From: Gemmatimonadota bacterium
GTDB lineage: Bacteria > Gemmatimonadota > Gemmatimonadetes > Longimicrobiales > RSA9
Reading direction: 5' to 3'
Length of the DNA stretch: 36,225 nt
Assembly: GCA_019347975.1 (NCBI GenBank)
Contig: JAHWKI010000008.1
Coordinates: 1-36,225 of the forward strand
The notes under the pieces are model-generated. The model was given only the letters and a program-made list of their open reading frames with translations. It was not told where the DNA came from and ran no database searches. This document shows positions 1 to 7,852 of this stretch, piece after piece. Position 1 is the first letter of the stretch, and every line of letters starts with the position of its first letter. Made by a program: the position numbers and the translations under genes.

Positions 1-631
1 GCTGATCGCTGTGGCGCTTCAGCTCGTCCGGCAACCCGAACCACTCGATGGTCATGGGGAACATCCAGTCCACCGCCCGCTGCAGCTTCTCCTTCGCCTC
101 CCCGCCGGCCGCGGAGAGTCGCCGCATCCAGACCTCGCCGTGCCGCAGGTGGAACGTCTCCTCCATGTCCACCTTCACCAGCGCACGCTTCAGCGGACCG
201 TAGCTCGTGTTCCTGTGCACGTCGCTCAGGAGCGTGATCCCCGCCCGGTCGAAGAACCCGTTCGCCGTCACCAGCTCCGCCCAGTTCTCCAGCGGCTGGT
301 CGAAGCCGTAGGGATGCTTGAACTCGTGTGGCTCACGGCCGTAGAGGAGGTGCTCCTTGTCCTGCCCCATGTCTTCCAGGATCCGATACGCGATGTTCGC
401 GTGCGCCAGCTCGTCCTGGATGATCGCGACCGCGCTCACCATCGTATTCGTCGACGGCGCGTCCTGCGCCGCACCCCAGTAGGCGGGCGCGCTCATCAGC
501 TCCGTGTCACCCTGCACCAGCAGCTGGATCGTGAGCGCCTTCAGATATCCCGGCGTCATCTCCTCCGGGGATTCCAGGATATAGCCTTCCTGGACCTTCT
601 TCTTGAGCTCTTCCTCGGTGTACTGCGTCAT
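1..631 (-). CDS. PaaA-like ferritin-fold diiron oxygenase subunit (C-terminus beyond window)
   Basis: About 210 codons are visible before the gene runs off the window. The translation begins MTQYTEEELKKKVQEGY. It carries two ExxH iron-ligand motifs: ELAH in QDELAHANIAYR and ETFH in MEETFHLRHGE, with a further acidic residue in GDTELMSAP. This is the diiron pattern of PaaA, the catalytic subunit of 1,2-phenylacetyl-CoA epoxidase. The tail motif of a Trp-rich helix (DWMFPMTIEWFG) also fits that family. The start at 631 is supported by GGAGAGG at 641-647. Members of the PaaA/PaaC/BoxB superfamily act on CoA-thioesters in aromatic degradation. The partner subunits, if present, would lie to the left, outside the window, so the substrate is not established. 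PaaC or BoxB relatives are the alternatives. Confidence 0.75.
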   Translation of the reverse strand, partial: MTQYTEEELKKKVQEGYILESPEEMTPGYLKALTIQLLVQGDTELMSAPAYWGAAQDAPSTNTMVSAVAIIQDELAHANIAYRILEDMGQDKEHLLYGREPHEFKHPYGFDQPLENWAELVTANGFFDRAGITLLSDVHRNTSYGPLKRALVKVDMEETFHLRHGEVWMRRLSAAGGEAKEKLQRAVDWMFPMTIEWFGLPDELKRHSDQ

Positions 632-666
632 GCGGCAGCGCCTCTCCGGTTGGATACAGGATCCGT

Positions 667-695
667 AAGCTAGTCCCGGCCCCGAACCCGTGCAA
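667..695 (-). promoter_or_regulatory. Candidate sigma70-type promoter for the PaaA-like gene
   Basis: On the minus strand TTGCAC (690-695) is followed after 17 bases by TAGCTT (667-672). The -10 lies 35 bases upstream of the start codon at 631. Both boxes match consensus only at about half the positions, so this rests mainly on spacing. Confidence 0.35.
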
Positions 696-815
696 AGGCC
701 GCGCTACCACGGCTGAACGGCGTTCTTCGTCCCGCTGCGTGCGGGCCGCCGGCTCCGGCACTGTCCTTGCCCCTCTGCATGCGTGGCCAAGGACAACCTG
801 GAGACACACAGCCCG

Positions 816-3275
816 ATGACCCTAGAGACGGAAACTCCTGATGGCCCGCAGCCAGAGCCGCCGGGGCCATTCAGCGTCCGCAGCATCCTGATCGCGCTCG
901 GCACCGTCGCGGCGGTGACGATCGTGGTCCTCTTCGCCGCCTATCACACGTGCGGCTTCGACGGGTGTCCGGACCTGGACGGCATCCGCGGCTACGTCCC
1001 CGACGAGGCGTCCCTCGTCGTGGACCGCGACCAGGAGGAGATCGGCAAGCTGTTCCGGGTGAACCGTGAGATCGTCCCGCTCGACACGCTTCCGGAGTAC
1101 GTTCCGCAGGCGTTCGTTGCCATCGAGGACCAGGACTTCTACGGCCACGGCGGAGTGGACCTCTCCCGGGTCCTCGGCGCGGCGTGGGAGAACATCCGGG
1201 CGGGAGGAATCGCCGAGGGGTTCAGCACCATCACCATGCAGGTGGCCCGGAACGTCTTCCCGGACCGGCTCCCCGCGAACCAGCGGACGCTGGCCCGGAA
1301 GATATCCGAGATCAAGGTGGCCCGGGAGATCGAGAGCCGCTACGAAAAGGACGAGATCCTCGAGCTGTACCTCAACCAGATCTACTTCGGCAGCGGCGCG
1401 TGGGGCATCCAGGCCGCCGCCCGGGAGTACTTCGGAAAGGACGCGACGGAGCTGGACCTGGGCGAGGCCGCGCTGCTGGCCGGGCTCCCCCAGGCGCCCT
1501 CACGCCTGAATCCGCGAGAGAACATGGACGGCGCCCTCCAGCGGCGCCGTACCGTGCTGCAGCGGATGGAGGAGCAGGGCTTCATCACGGCGGCCCAGGC
1601 CAGCGATGTGGCCGATTCAGAGCCGGACCTCGCCCGCAGCCGCCTCGACACGCCAGACCGCGCCGCCTACTTCATGGAGCACGTGCGGAAGATCGTGGAG
1701 GAGCGGCTCGGCGACGAGATCTATACGGGCGGCTACACGGTCCATACGACGTTGGACCTGGACGCACAGGCGGTGGCGGAGCGGGAGCTGTCGGAGCAGC
1801 TCCGGGCGATCGAGTCCGGCCAGTACGGCTCGTTCCCGCACCCGACCTACGGAAGCACGTCCGACTCCGCGGCGGCGGCGAAGGTGACGTCCCCCTACCT
1901 CCAGGGGGCCCTGGTCACGATGGCGGTGAACAGCGGAGATGTCCTCGCCCTGATCGGCGGGCGCGATTTCGATCAGTCGAAGTTCAACCGTGCCGTCCAG
2001 GCCCGCCGGCAGCCCGGCAGCGCCTTCAAGCCGTTCGTCTACGCGGCGGCCATTCAGGCGGGCTACCCGCCTAACACCATCCTGGAGGATACGCCGTACC
2101 GGCTCGCCCGGGACGGCCAGGTGTGGGAGCCGAAGAACTACGACGGCACCTTCGCCGGCCGCATCACGATGCGGCAGGCGCTGGTCAACTCCAGGAACAT
2201 CGCCACCGTCCGACTCGCGGAGAGCGTGGGGCTCAGCCGGGTGGTGGGGATGGCGCAGCAGCTCGGCATCTCCGGTGACATCCCGAACTACCCGTCCGTG
2301 GCCATCGGCGCCGCGGAAGTCACGCTGCTCGAGATGGTGGCGGCCTACTCCGCCCTCGCGTCGCTCGGCGAGCTGCCCGAGCCCCGCTTCGTCACTCACG
2401 TGACGGACCGCGACGGCGCCATTGTCTGGCAGGATCCCCCGCAGCGCCGGAACGTCCTCGGCCGGGACGTTGCGTTCCTCACCGTGGACCTCATGCGGGA
2501 CGTGGTCGACAGGGGGACCGGGAACGCGGTCCGAAGCGTCGGGTTCCGGGAGCCGGCGGCCGGCAAGACCGGCACCACCAACGAGTCCGCCGACGTCTGG
2601 TTCATCGGCTTCACGCCCGAGATCGCCACCGGGATCTGGATCGGGATGGACGACCCTCAGCGGATCATGCGCAACGCAACGGGCGGACGTCTCGCGGCGC
2701 CGGTCTGGGGCCGGATCATGCGCGGGATCAACACCGGCGGAGGAGACTGGACGCCACCCCCCGGCATCGAGAAGCTGCAGGTGGACGAGAGGGGCAATAC
2801 CCTGGCCTCCAACTGCCCCGTGCACGGCGCCGTGCGCGAGGAGTACTTCATCCGCGGGACCGCCACGGTCAGCGACTGCTTCAACTACGGCTACTCGGAC
2901 TCCCTCTACGGGGACCCGATCTACGGCACGCCCGAGGACGACTCATGGTGGCGTCGTCTGCGTGACCGGCTCCTGAGAGAGGACGAGGAGCGGGACTCCG
3001 CCGCGGACACCACCCGGCGCCGGCCTCAGAGGGACACCATCATCATGCGTGACGCCCCCGAGCCGCGGGACACCATCCGCATGCGGCCGACACCGCCCGA
3101 CACCCCCTCGAGACCGATCGGCAGGGACACCGTCCTTCGGGACACCGCGCCTCGTCGCCCACCTCCTCCGCCGGACAGCGGCGCGGCGCCCGTCGGCGCT
3201 CCGGTGGGTGGCGATGACGCCGCCACCGGAGGCGGTGATGGGACCGGATCGGGGTCCGCGGCCGGCGGCCGCTGA
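816..3275 (+). CDS. mrcA: Class A penicillin-binding protein (PBP1A-type glycosyltransferase/transpeptidase)
   Basis: Bifunctional peptidoglycan synthase of 819 residues that polymerises lipid II and cross-links stem peptides in the periplasm. A single N-terminal membrane anchor spans about residues 20-44. The glycosyltransferase domain shows EDQDFYGHGG (catalytic Glu about 104), GFSTITMQ (about 135-142) and LYLNQIYFG. The transpeptidase domain shows SAFK (Ser402, Lys405), SRN (Ser459) and KTGT (Lys584), so all catalytic motifs are intact. The last roughly 100 residues are a low-complexity tail rich in Arg-Asp-Thr and Pro, ending in Gly/Ala. I chose ATG 816 because GGAG stands 12 bases upstream. 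The in-frame GTG at 783 has no ribosome site, although it would add only 11 residues. Assignment to PBP1A rather than PBP1C/2A is by overall similarity. Confidence 0.95.
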   Translation: MTLETETPDGPQPEPPGPFSVRSILIALGTVAAVTIVVLFAAYHTCGFDGCPDLDGIRGYVPDEASLVVDRDQEEIGKLFRVNREIVPLDTLPEYVPQAFVAIEDQDFYGHGGVDLSRVLGAAWENIRAGGIAEGFSTITMQVARNVFPDRLPANQRTLARKISEIKVAREIESRYEKDEILELYLNQIYFGSGAWGIQAAAREYFGKDATELDLGEAALLAGLPQAPSRLNPRENMDGALQRRRTVLQRMEEQGFITAAQASDVADSEPDLARSRLDTPDRAAYFMEHVRKIVEERLGDEIYTGGYTVHTTLDLDAQAVAERELSEQLRAIESGQYGSFPHPTYGSTSDSAAAAKVTSPYLQGALVTMAVNSGDVLALIGGRDFDQSKFNRAVQARRQPGSAFKPFVYAAAIQAGYPPNTILEDTPYRLARDGQVWEPKNYDGTFAGRITMRQALVNSRNIATVRLAESVGLSRVVGMAQQLGISGDIPNYPSVAIGAAEVTLLEMVAAYSALASLGELPEPRFVTHVTDRDGAIVWQDPPQRRNVLGRDVAFLTVDLMRDVVDRGTGNAVRSVGFREPAAGKTGTTNESADVWFIGFTPEIATGIWIGMDDPQRIMRNATGGRLAAPVWGRIMRGINTGGGDWTPPPGIEKLQVDERGNTLASNCPVHGAVREEYFIRGTATVSDCFNYGYSDSLYGDPIYGTPEDDSWWRRLRDRLLREDEERDSAADTTRRRPQRDTIIMRDAPEPRDTIRMRPTPPDTPSRPIGRDTVLRDTAPRRPPPPPDSGAAPVGAPVGGDDAATGGGDGTGSGSAAGGR

Positions 3276-3392
3276 CGCGCGGTTCCCCACCCTCTCCATG
3301 GGCCGCCCGGCCTTGCGGCGGGACGCCGCTCCCACCATCCTCGCGCCGCCCGGCACGCTGCCGGGATGACCGAGCTGGTGTCGAGGAGAATT

Positions 3393-4544
3393 ATGAGATT
3401 CGTTGTGCTGGGCGCGGGCCTGCAGGGATCTGCCTGTGCGTTTGATCTGCTGCGGAGCGACGGTGTAGAGAAGGTCGTCCTGGCCGACCTGAACGTTTCC
3501 CGGCTGCCTCGCTTCCTCGAGGGCTACACTGGAGACGAGCGGCTGGAAACGGTGCGGCTCGATGCCAATGATGAGGACGCCGTGCGGCAGGTCCTCCAGG
3601 GCGCCGTCGCGTGCATGAACGCGCTCCCGTACTACTTCAACTTCGACATGGCCCGGCTCGCGGTCGAAGCCGGCGCTCACTACGCGGACCTGGGCGGGAA
3701 CACCGAGATCGTACGGCGGCAGCTGGAGCTGGACGAGCTGGCCCGTGACAGGGGGATCAGCGTCATACCCGACACCGGCCTCGCCCCCGGCATGGTCAAC
3801 ATCCTGGCCGAAGCGGGGATCGCCGAGATGGACTCCGTGGAGTCCGTAAAGATCCGCGTGGGTGGACTCCCCAAGGACCCGATGCCGCCTCTCAACTATC
3901 AGATCGTCTACTCGCTGGAGGGCGTGCTCGACTACTACACCACCAGGTCCTGGATCCTGAGGGACGGGAAGCCCACCGAGGTGGACGCGCTGTCCGAGGT
4001 CGAGAACGTGGAATTCCCCGAGCCCGTCGGCACTCTCGAAGCGTTCCACACAGCCGGTGGCCTGTCGACCATGGCCTGGGACTACGAGGGGAAGATCCCG
4101 ACCATGGAGTACAAGACGCTCCGCTACCCCGGACACGCGCATATCATGAGGGCCATCCGCGATCTGGGGCTCCTCGACCTGGAGCCGGTCCGCGTCGGCG
4201 ATGCGGAAGTCGCGCCTCGGGACCTCTTCATTGCCGTTACGGACCCGAAGCTCCGCCGCCCCGACTCCGCCGACCTCGTGGCCCTGCGGGTCGAGGTCAT
4301 GGGTGAGCTGGACGGGCGGCCCCGGCGTGTTCGCTACGACCTCCTCGACTACTTCAATCCAAAGACGGGGGTCAGCGCCATGGAGCGGACGACCGCATAC
4401 TCCCTCTCGATCACGGGGCAGATGCAGGCCGATGGACGCATTGGCCGGCGGGGCGTATTCACGCCCGATCAGGGCGTGCCCGCCGACGAGTACATACGGG
4501 AGCTGGGTCGCCGAAATGTGATCATCCAGCGAACGGACACCTGA
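3393..4544 (+). CDS. Saccharopine dehydrogenase / lysine 6-dehydrogenase-like oxidoreductase
   Basis: A 383-residue cytosolic protein that opens with a Rossmann fold: MRFVVLGAGLQGSACAFDLL contains the GxGxxG dinucleotide motif at residues 7-12, and VVLADLNVSRL supplies the acidic end of beta-2. The middle holds the family pattern of an Asn-Ala-Leu-Pro loop (CMNALPYYFN), a Tyr-x-Asp-Leu-Gly-Gly segment and PDTGLAPGMVNIL. This architecture is that of the saccharopine dehydrogenase NADP-binding family, including L-lysine 6-dehydrogenase. Such enzymes oxidise lysine or related amino acids. The exact substrate cannot be read from sequence. ATG 3393 is preferred over the in-frame ATG 3366 because AGGAG (3384-3388) stands four bases before it and the fold begins there. 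Confidence 0.85.
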   Translation: MRFVVLGAGLQGSACAFDLLRSDGVEKVVLADLNVSRLPRFLEGYTGDERLETVRLDANDEDAVRQVLQGAVACMNALPYYFNFDMARLAVEAGAHYADLGGNTEIVRRQLELDELARDRGISVIPDTGLAPGMVNILAEAGIAEMDSVESVKIRVGGLPKDPMPPLNYQIVYSLEGVLDYYTTRSWILRDGKPTEVDALSEVENVEFPEPVGTLEAFHTAGGLSTMAWDYEGKIPTMEYKTLRYPGHAHIMRAIRDLGLLDLEPVRVGDAEVAPRDLFIAVTDPKLRRPDSADLVALRVEVMGELDGRPRRVRYDLLDYFNPKTGVSAMERTTAYSLSITGQMQADGRIGRRGVFTPDQGVPADEYIRELGRRNVIIQRTDT

Positions 4545-4580
4545 GCCGCCCCGAACGGGAACACATGTTGCACTCCGGGC

Positions 4581-4613
4581 AGCCGGGCTGGTCGCCGGAT
4601 CCGGCCCGGCTTT
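4581..4613 (+). terminator. Weak hairpin, possible terminator
   Basis: AGCCGGGC (4581-4588) can pair with GCCCGGCT (4604-4611) over a 15-base loop, followed by only a short T stretch. It lies in the 90-base gap after the dehydrogenase gene. The poor T tract keeps confidence low. Confidence 0.35.
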
Positions 4614-4634
4614 CCACTACCGGAGCTGCAGCGC

Positions 4635-5192
4635 ATGGCTCGAATCGACGTCGAAAAGAAGCGGAAAACGGTCTGGCCCCTGGTGATCGGGCTCGCGATC
4701 CTCGTGCTGGCCCTGTGGGGCGTCACCACCCTCCTGACCGACGATCCCGCCGCGGAACCCGAGGTCACCGTTCCCACGGTGGAGGACACGCACCCGCCGG
4801 CCGCCGTGCCGGCGCCGCCCAACACCGATCCGGGGCTGACGGGCACCGAGTCCACCAGGGCCGTGGAAGAGATCGCCCCGGTCGGTGAGGAGGATGTGGG
4901 GCAGACGGTCCGCGTGGCCGGCGAGGTCGTGGCGACCGGGAACCAGGCGTTCTGGCTCCTCGCCGGCGAGGAGGTCCTCCGGGTGGATTCGACCCGCCGC
5001 GTCCGCAAGGGTGACTCCCTCTCGATCGAGGGAATCCTCCGCCCGGCCGATCCCGCGAAGACCGACGTGATCGCCTCCGATGTCCTCTCCAGAAACCCCG
5101 CCTCCCCGGAATGGAGCGTGGTGCGTGTGGTGAAGCTGGTGGAGGCCGACGGGACCGACGAGCGGACGGCCGTCCCGCGCCCGGAAGCCTGA
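4635..5192 (+). CDS. Membrane-anchored protein with a possible OB-like extracytoplasmic domain, unknown function
   Basis: A 185-residue protein with a basic start (MARIDVEKKRK), one transmembrane helix at about residues 13-34 (WPLVIGLAILVLALWGV), and a Pro/Asp/Glu-rich linker to about residue 75. A small beta-rich domain follows at about 80-165. That domain contains VGQTVRVAGEVVATG and GDSLSIEGILRP, two strands separated by about 40 residues, which resembles an OB-type fold such as the periplasmic nucleic-acid-binding-like or BOF families. No catalytic residues stand out. It is probably displayed on the outer face of the inner membrane. The gene starts with ATG after GAGCTGCAGC, a poor ribosome site. 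Calling an OB fold is inference from pattern, not homology. Confidence 0.75.
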   Translation: MARIDVEKKRKTVWPLVIGLAILVLALWGVTTLLTDDPAAEPEVTVPTVEDTHPPAAVPAPPNTDPGLTGTESTRAVEEIAPVGEEDVGQTVRVAGEVVATGNQAFWLLAGEEVLRVDSTRRVRKGDSLSIEGILRPADPAKTDVIASDVLSRNPASPEWSVVRVVKLVEADGTDERTAVPRPEA

Positions 5193-5282
5193 CCCGCCCG
5201 GAGACCCCGCCGGCGGGAAAAGGGAACCCGCGGGGCCTCTCGGCCTATCATCCGTGAGTCTTCAATGGAGGGGTCCCCTGTC

Positions 5283-6149
5283 ATGCGCAGTCTTCTTTTC
5301 GTTCTCCTCGGCCTGTCCGCCGCCGCGCCCGTGGCCGCGCAGGAGTGGCTCGTCAATCGGGAGCGGTTCCGCTACATCGGCACGCGTCTCACGGTCGACG
5401 TGGTCTCCGAGGCGGCCGGGACTCTGCGGATCCTACGCGGCCAGGATGGCTGGGTCGGAGTCGCCGGGCGAGTCCCCGCCGGATTCGCCGTCGCCGGCCT
5501 CACCGATGACGACCACCTCATGCTGAGCGCCGCCGGCGCCGGCCCGGTGGATTACATGATCACCATCCCCGACGGGGTATGGGTCGTCGTACGCCTCCCG
5601 GACCGCAACCAGGCGGAGTCGGTCGGCGGGCACACCCGGCTTCGGACGTTCGAGTGGGGCGAGGCCGTCGCCCGTGATGCCCAGGTGGCCGCTCCCCATT
5701 CCGAAGTCCTCCCCATCCTCGCGGACGAAGAGGCCGGGCCCGGCCTCTTCACTACCTACGCCGCCCCCCTCGCCCCCGCCGTCATCATGCTCCCCGACCT
5801 GCGGGCGGTCCGCACCTTTACCGTCCGCACCGGCGCCTCGCGATTCCGGATCGCCACCAGCCGCCCCCTCGCGCTCCAGGCGGGCAGCCCCGCGTCCTTC
5901 GAGATCCGCCCGGTCGGTGAGCCGATGGACATCGTGATCGACGTCCCCGAAGGCACCCCCGCCTTCGGCCTGACCGCCGCCGGCGCCCCCGTCCTCACGG
6001 TCCAGGGCGTGGACGTGACCCCGCGCTGCGGGCCGCTCACGCACCAGTGGTTGTCCGACGGGCGCCAGTGGGTCACCTTCACGCCTCAGGAGGGCCGCCT
6101 CGACTGCGTCGTGCCACCGGCCACCCCGGCGACCCGCCACAGCGGCTGA
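5283..6149 (+). CDS. Secreted protein of unknown function
   Basis: A 288-residue protein. It begins with a clear Sec signal peptide, MRSLLFVLLGLSAAAPVAAQ, ending in the Ala-x-Ala cleavage pattern before EWLVN. The mature part is beta-rich without obvious motifs. A lone C-terminal segment holds two cysteines (PRCGP and RLDCVVP) that could form a disulfide. ATG 5283 is preferred to the in-frame ATG 5265 because GGAGGGG lies just upstream of it, at 5268-5274, and the signal peptide begins there. It is in the same direction as the anchored protein before it and infC after it. I do not recognise a family. Small exported proteins of this sort fit the envelope-rich gene content of the window. Confidence 0.75.
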   Translation: MRSLLFVLLGLSAAAPVAAQEWLVNRERFRYIGTRLTVDVVSEAAGTLRILRGQDGWVGVAGRVPAGFAVAGLTDDDHLMLSAAGAGPVDYMITIPDGVWVVVRLPDRNQAESVGGHTRLRTFEWGEAVARDAQVAAPHSEVLPILADEEAGPGLFTTYAAPLAPAVIMLPDLRAVRTFTVRTGASRFRIATSRPLALQAGSPASFEIRPVGEPMDIVIDVPEGTPAFGLTAAGAPVLTVQGVDVTPRCGPLTHQWLSDGRQWVTFTPQEGRLDCVVPPATPATRHSG

Positions 6150-6270
6150 CACGCCGCACTCCGGTGCTCCGGATGGATGGATTCGTGCGTCCTTCCGACT
6201 CGGGGTCGCACGAGCCGCGGTCCGGGCCCGGCGGCCCCGCTGCGGCTCATGCTTCACGTTCTTCTCCAGC

Positions 6271-6285
6271 AGGGAGGTTGTCATA
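6271..6285 (+). promoter_or_regulatory. Shine-Dalgarno and non-canonical ATA start of infC
   Basis: AGGGAGG at 6271-6277 is a near-perfect anti-16S match. It sits five bases before an ATA codon at 6283-6285 that is in frame with IF3. No ATG, GTG or TTG occurs in this frame between here and the preceding gene's end at 6149 that would give the IF3 N-terminus. Rare start codons on infC are the basis of IF3 autoregulation in enterobacteria. Confidence 0.75.
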
Positions 6286-6801
6286 GCCAGGACCAGGACA
6301 CGCATAAACGACGACATTCGCATCAGCCCCGTTCGCCTGATCTCCGAAGACGGCGATCAGATCGGAATCGTTCCGCTCGAGCAGGCCCGCCAGCAGGCCG
6401 CGCAGGCAGGCCTCGACCTCGTCGAGGTCGCCCCCAGGGCCAGACCCCCGGTGGTCCGCGTCATGGACTGGGGCAAGTACCAGTACGAGCAGCAGAAGGC
6501 GGCGAAAGAGGCCAAGAAGAAGCAGCACACCTACGAGCTCAAGGAGCTCAAGTTCCGCCCCAAGACCGACGACCACGACATGGCGTTCAAGGTCCGCAAC
6601 GCCCGCCGCTTTCTGAAGAAGGGTCAGCACGTCCGCATAACCGTTCGCTTCCGCCGTCGCGAAATGCGCCGCCCGGAAAACGGCCAGCGAGTTCTCGAAG
6701 AGGTCGCGCAACAGCTCGACGACGTAGCCAACGTCGCCAGCCGCGACCAGCGCCTCGAAGGGCGCACCATGCAGATGATGCTGGAGCCCGCGGAGGACTG
6801 A
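6283..6801 (+). CDS. infC: Translation initiation factor IF-3
   Basis: IF3 binds the 30S subunit, blocks 50S joining and checks the initiator tRNA and start codon. The 172-residue product has the usual length. The N-domain carries RINDDIRISPVRLISEDGDQ and LDLVEVAP. The linker follows PPVVRVMDWGKYQYEQ and a Lys-rich KEAKKKQ stretch. The C-domain has LKELKFRPKTDDHD, VRITVRFRRREM and the closing EGRTMQMMLEP. Starting at the first conventional codon (GTG 6451) would delete the whole N-domain, so ATA 6283 is the supported start. Neither rpmI, rplT nor thrS is adjacent, unlike the common bacterial arrangement. The next gene is an ECF sigma factor 264 bases on. Identity is very secure and the start is well supported. 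Confidence 0.96.
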   Translation: MARTRTRINDDIRISPVRLISEDGDQIGIVPLEQARQQAAQAGLDLVEVAPRARPPVVRVMDWGKYQYEQQKAAKEAKKKQHTYELKELKFRPKTDDHDMAFKVRNARRFLKKGQHVRITVRFRRREMRRPENGQRVLEEVAQQLDDVANVASRDQRLEGRTMQMMLEPAED

Positions 6802-6956
6802 GCGCCGCACGCCCGCGGTCGCCGCGAGCCGTGGCCCCTCCGTTCCTTCAGCGGTTCTTCGCCTTTCCTCGGGAACCGTGCGCCCTCCCCGTGTGTTGGG
6901 AATCGGACCCGAAGAGCCACCGAAGCGATTGTTTCAACGACCGCTGAAGAAGGCCC

Positions 6957-6985
6957 TTGCAGGGCGGCCCGTCCGGCCCTATATT
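6957..6985 (+). promoter_or_regulatory. Sigma70-type promoter for the ECF sigma gene at 7065
   Basis: TTGCAG (6957-6962) and TATATT (6980-6985) are separated by exactly 17 bases. The local run TATATTTCAACAGGAATTGAA is AT-rich against a GC-rich background. The -10 lies 79 bases before the sigma gene, leaving a 5' leader of about 70 bases. This is among the best housekeeping promoter matches in the window. Confidence 0.7.
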
Positions 6986-7064
6986 TCAACAGGAATTGAA
7001 GGAATCGGCCCGGCGATTCGCGGCGGGGAGCCGGGCCTTCTCATAGACGGCGACAGGGGGTTGA

Positions 7065-7685
7065 ATGGCGCACATGATGTTGGACGAGAGGAATCAGGCG
7101 GTGTCGCTGCTCGACATGAGCGACAGCGAGCTCGTCGCGGCGCACCTCGAAGGACACCCGCTGGCGTTCTCGGAGCTGTACAATCGGTATCGGGATCGGC
7201 TGGTGCACTTCATCGCGCGGAAGACGGGAGACCGTGACCGGGCCGAGGACCTGGTGCAGGAGGCGTTCGTGCGGGTGACGCGACATCTCCATCGGTTCGA
7301 TCAGTCGAAGAAGTTCTCGACCTGGATCTATACGATCTGCTCGAACCTGTCGAAGAACGAGCTGCGGAACCGGTCGCGGAGTCCTCTGGTGCTGTTCCAG
7401 AAGCTGACGACGCACTGGGAGCCGGATCACCGGCCGCTGCAGTTCGAGGATTCGGCGATGAAGCCGGACAAGATGTTCCGGAACCGGTACCTGGAGGAGA
7501 TCGTCGAGAAGACCGTACAGGAGCTGCCGGAGCATCACCAGCTGGTGTTCCGACTGCGGGAGCTGGAAGGAAAGAGCTACGAGGAGATCGCGGAGATCAC
7601 GGGGGTGAACCTGGGCACGGTGAAGAGCCGTCTGCACAGGGCGCGGACAAGTTTCGCGGAGATGATCGAGCCGCTCCTCAACTAG
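7065..7685 (+). CDS. ECF-family RNA polymerase sigma factor (stand-alone)
   Basis: A 206-residue sigma-70 family factor. Region 2 (about residues 30-110) contains FSELYNRYRDRLVHFI, DRAEDLVQEAFVRV and FSTWIYTICSNLSKNELR. Region 4 (about 145-203) contains ELPEHHQLVFRLRELEG, YEEIAEITGVNLGTVKSRL and HRAR, the helix-turn-helix for the -35 element. A linker of about 35 residues joins them, with no region 3. ATG 7065 has a GGGGG stretch just upstream. The gene is a transcription unit of its own, with a promoter at 6957-6985 and a terminator at 7712-7743. No anti-sigma gene touches it, so control is probably transcriptional or by a distant partner. Confidence 0.93.
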   Translation: MAHMMLDERNQAVSLLDMSDSELVAAHLEGHPLAFSELYNRYRDRLVHFIARKTGDRDRAEDLVQEAFVRVTRHLHRFDQSKKFSTWIYTICSNLSKNELRNRSRSPLVLFQKLTTHWEPDHRPLQFEDSAMKPDKMFRNRYLEEIVEKTVQELPEHHQLVFRLRELEGKSYEEIAEITGVNLGTVKSRLHRARTSFAEMIEPLLN

Positions 7686-7711
7686 ACCGGTCCGTTGCCA
7701 CGGCACCGGCA

Positions 7712-7743
7712 GGGTCCGGCCACGAGAGTGGTCGGGCCCTTTT
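7712..7743 (+). terminator. Rho-independent terminator of the stand-alone ECF sigma gene
   Basis: A 12-base-pair stem, GGGTCCGGCCAC (7712-7723) with GTGGTCGGGCCC (7728-7739), closes over a GAGA tetraloop using two G-U pairs. It is followed by TTTT (7740-7743). It sits 27 bases after the stop codon. Confidence 0.9.
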
Positions 7744-7852
7744 CGCATCCGCTCCGCCTCCGTCGGCGGATTACTGCCATCTTGGTACGGTAGCTCAAGT
7801 TGCTGGGACGCAGCCCAACCATCCGGAGCCGGGGTCTATCAGATCATCCGGA

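Noticed and set aside
1617-2825. A 402-codon open frame on the minus strand
   Set aside because: It lies entirely inside the PBP1A gene, is very rich in Arg, Pro, Gly and His, and has no recognisable domain. It is a high-GC shadow.
6451-6801. GTG 6451 as the start of infC
   Set aside because: It would remove the IF3 N-domain, whose conserved residues are clearly encoded between 6283 and 6450.
7810-7845. ECF-type auto-regulatory promoter (CCAACC then GTCTA) before the sigma gene at 7853
   Set aside because: The spacing between AAC and GTC is about 14 bases, shorter than the usual 16-18, so the match is not convincing.
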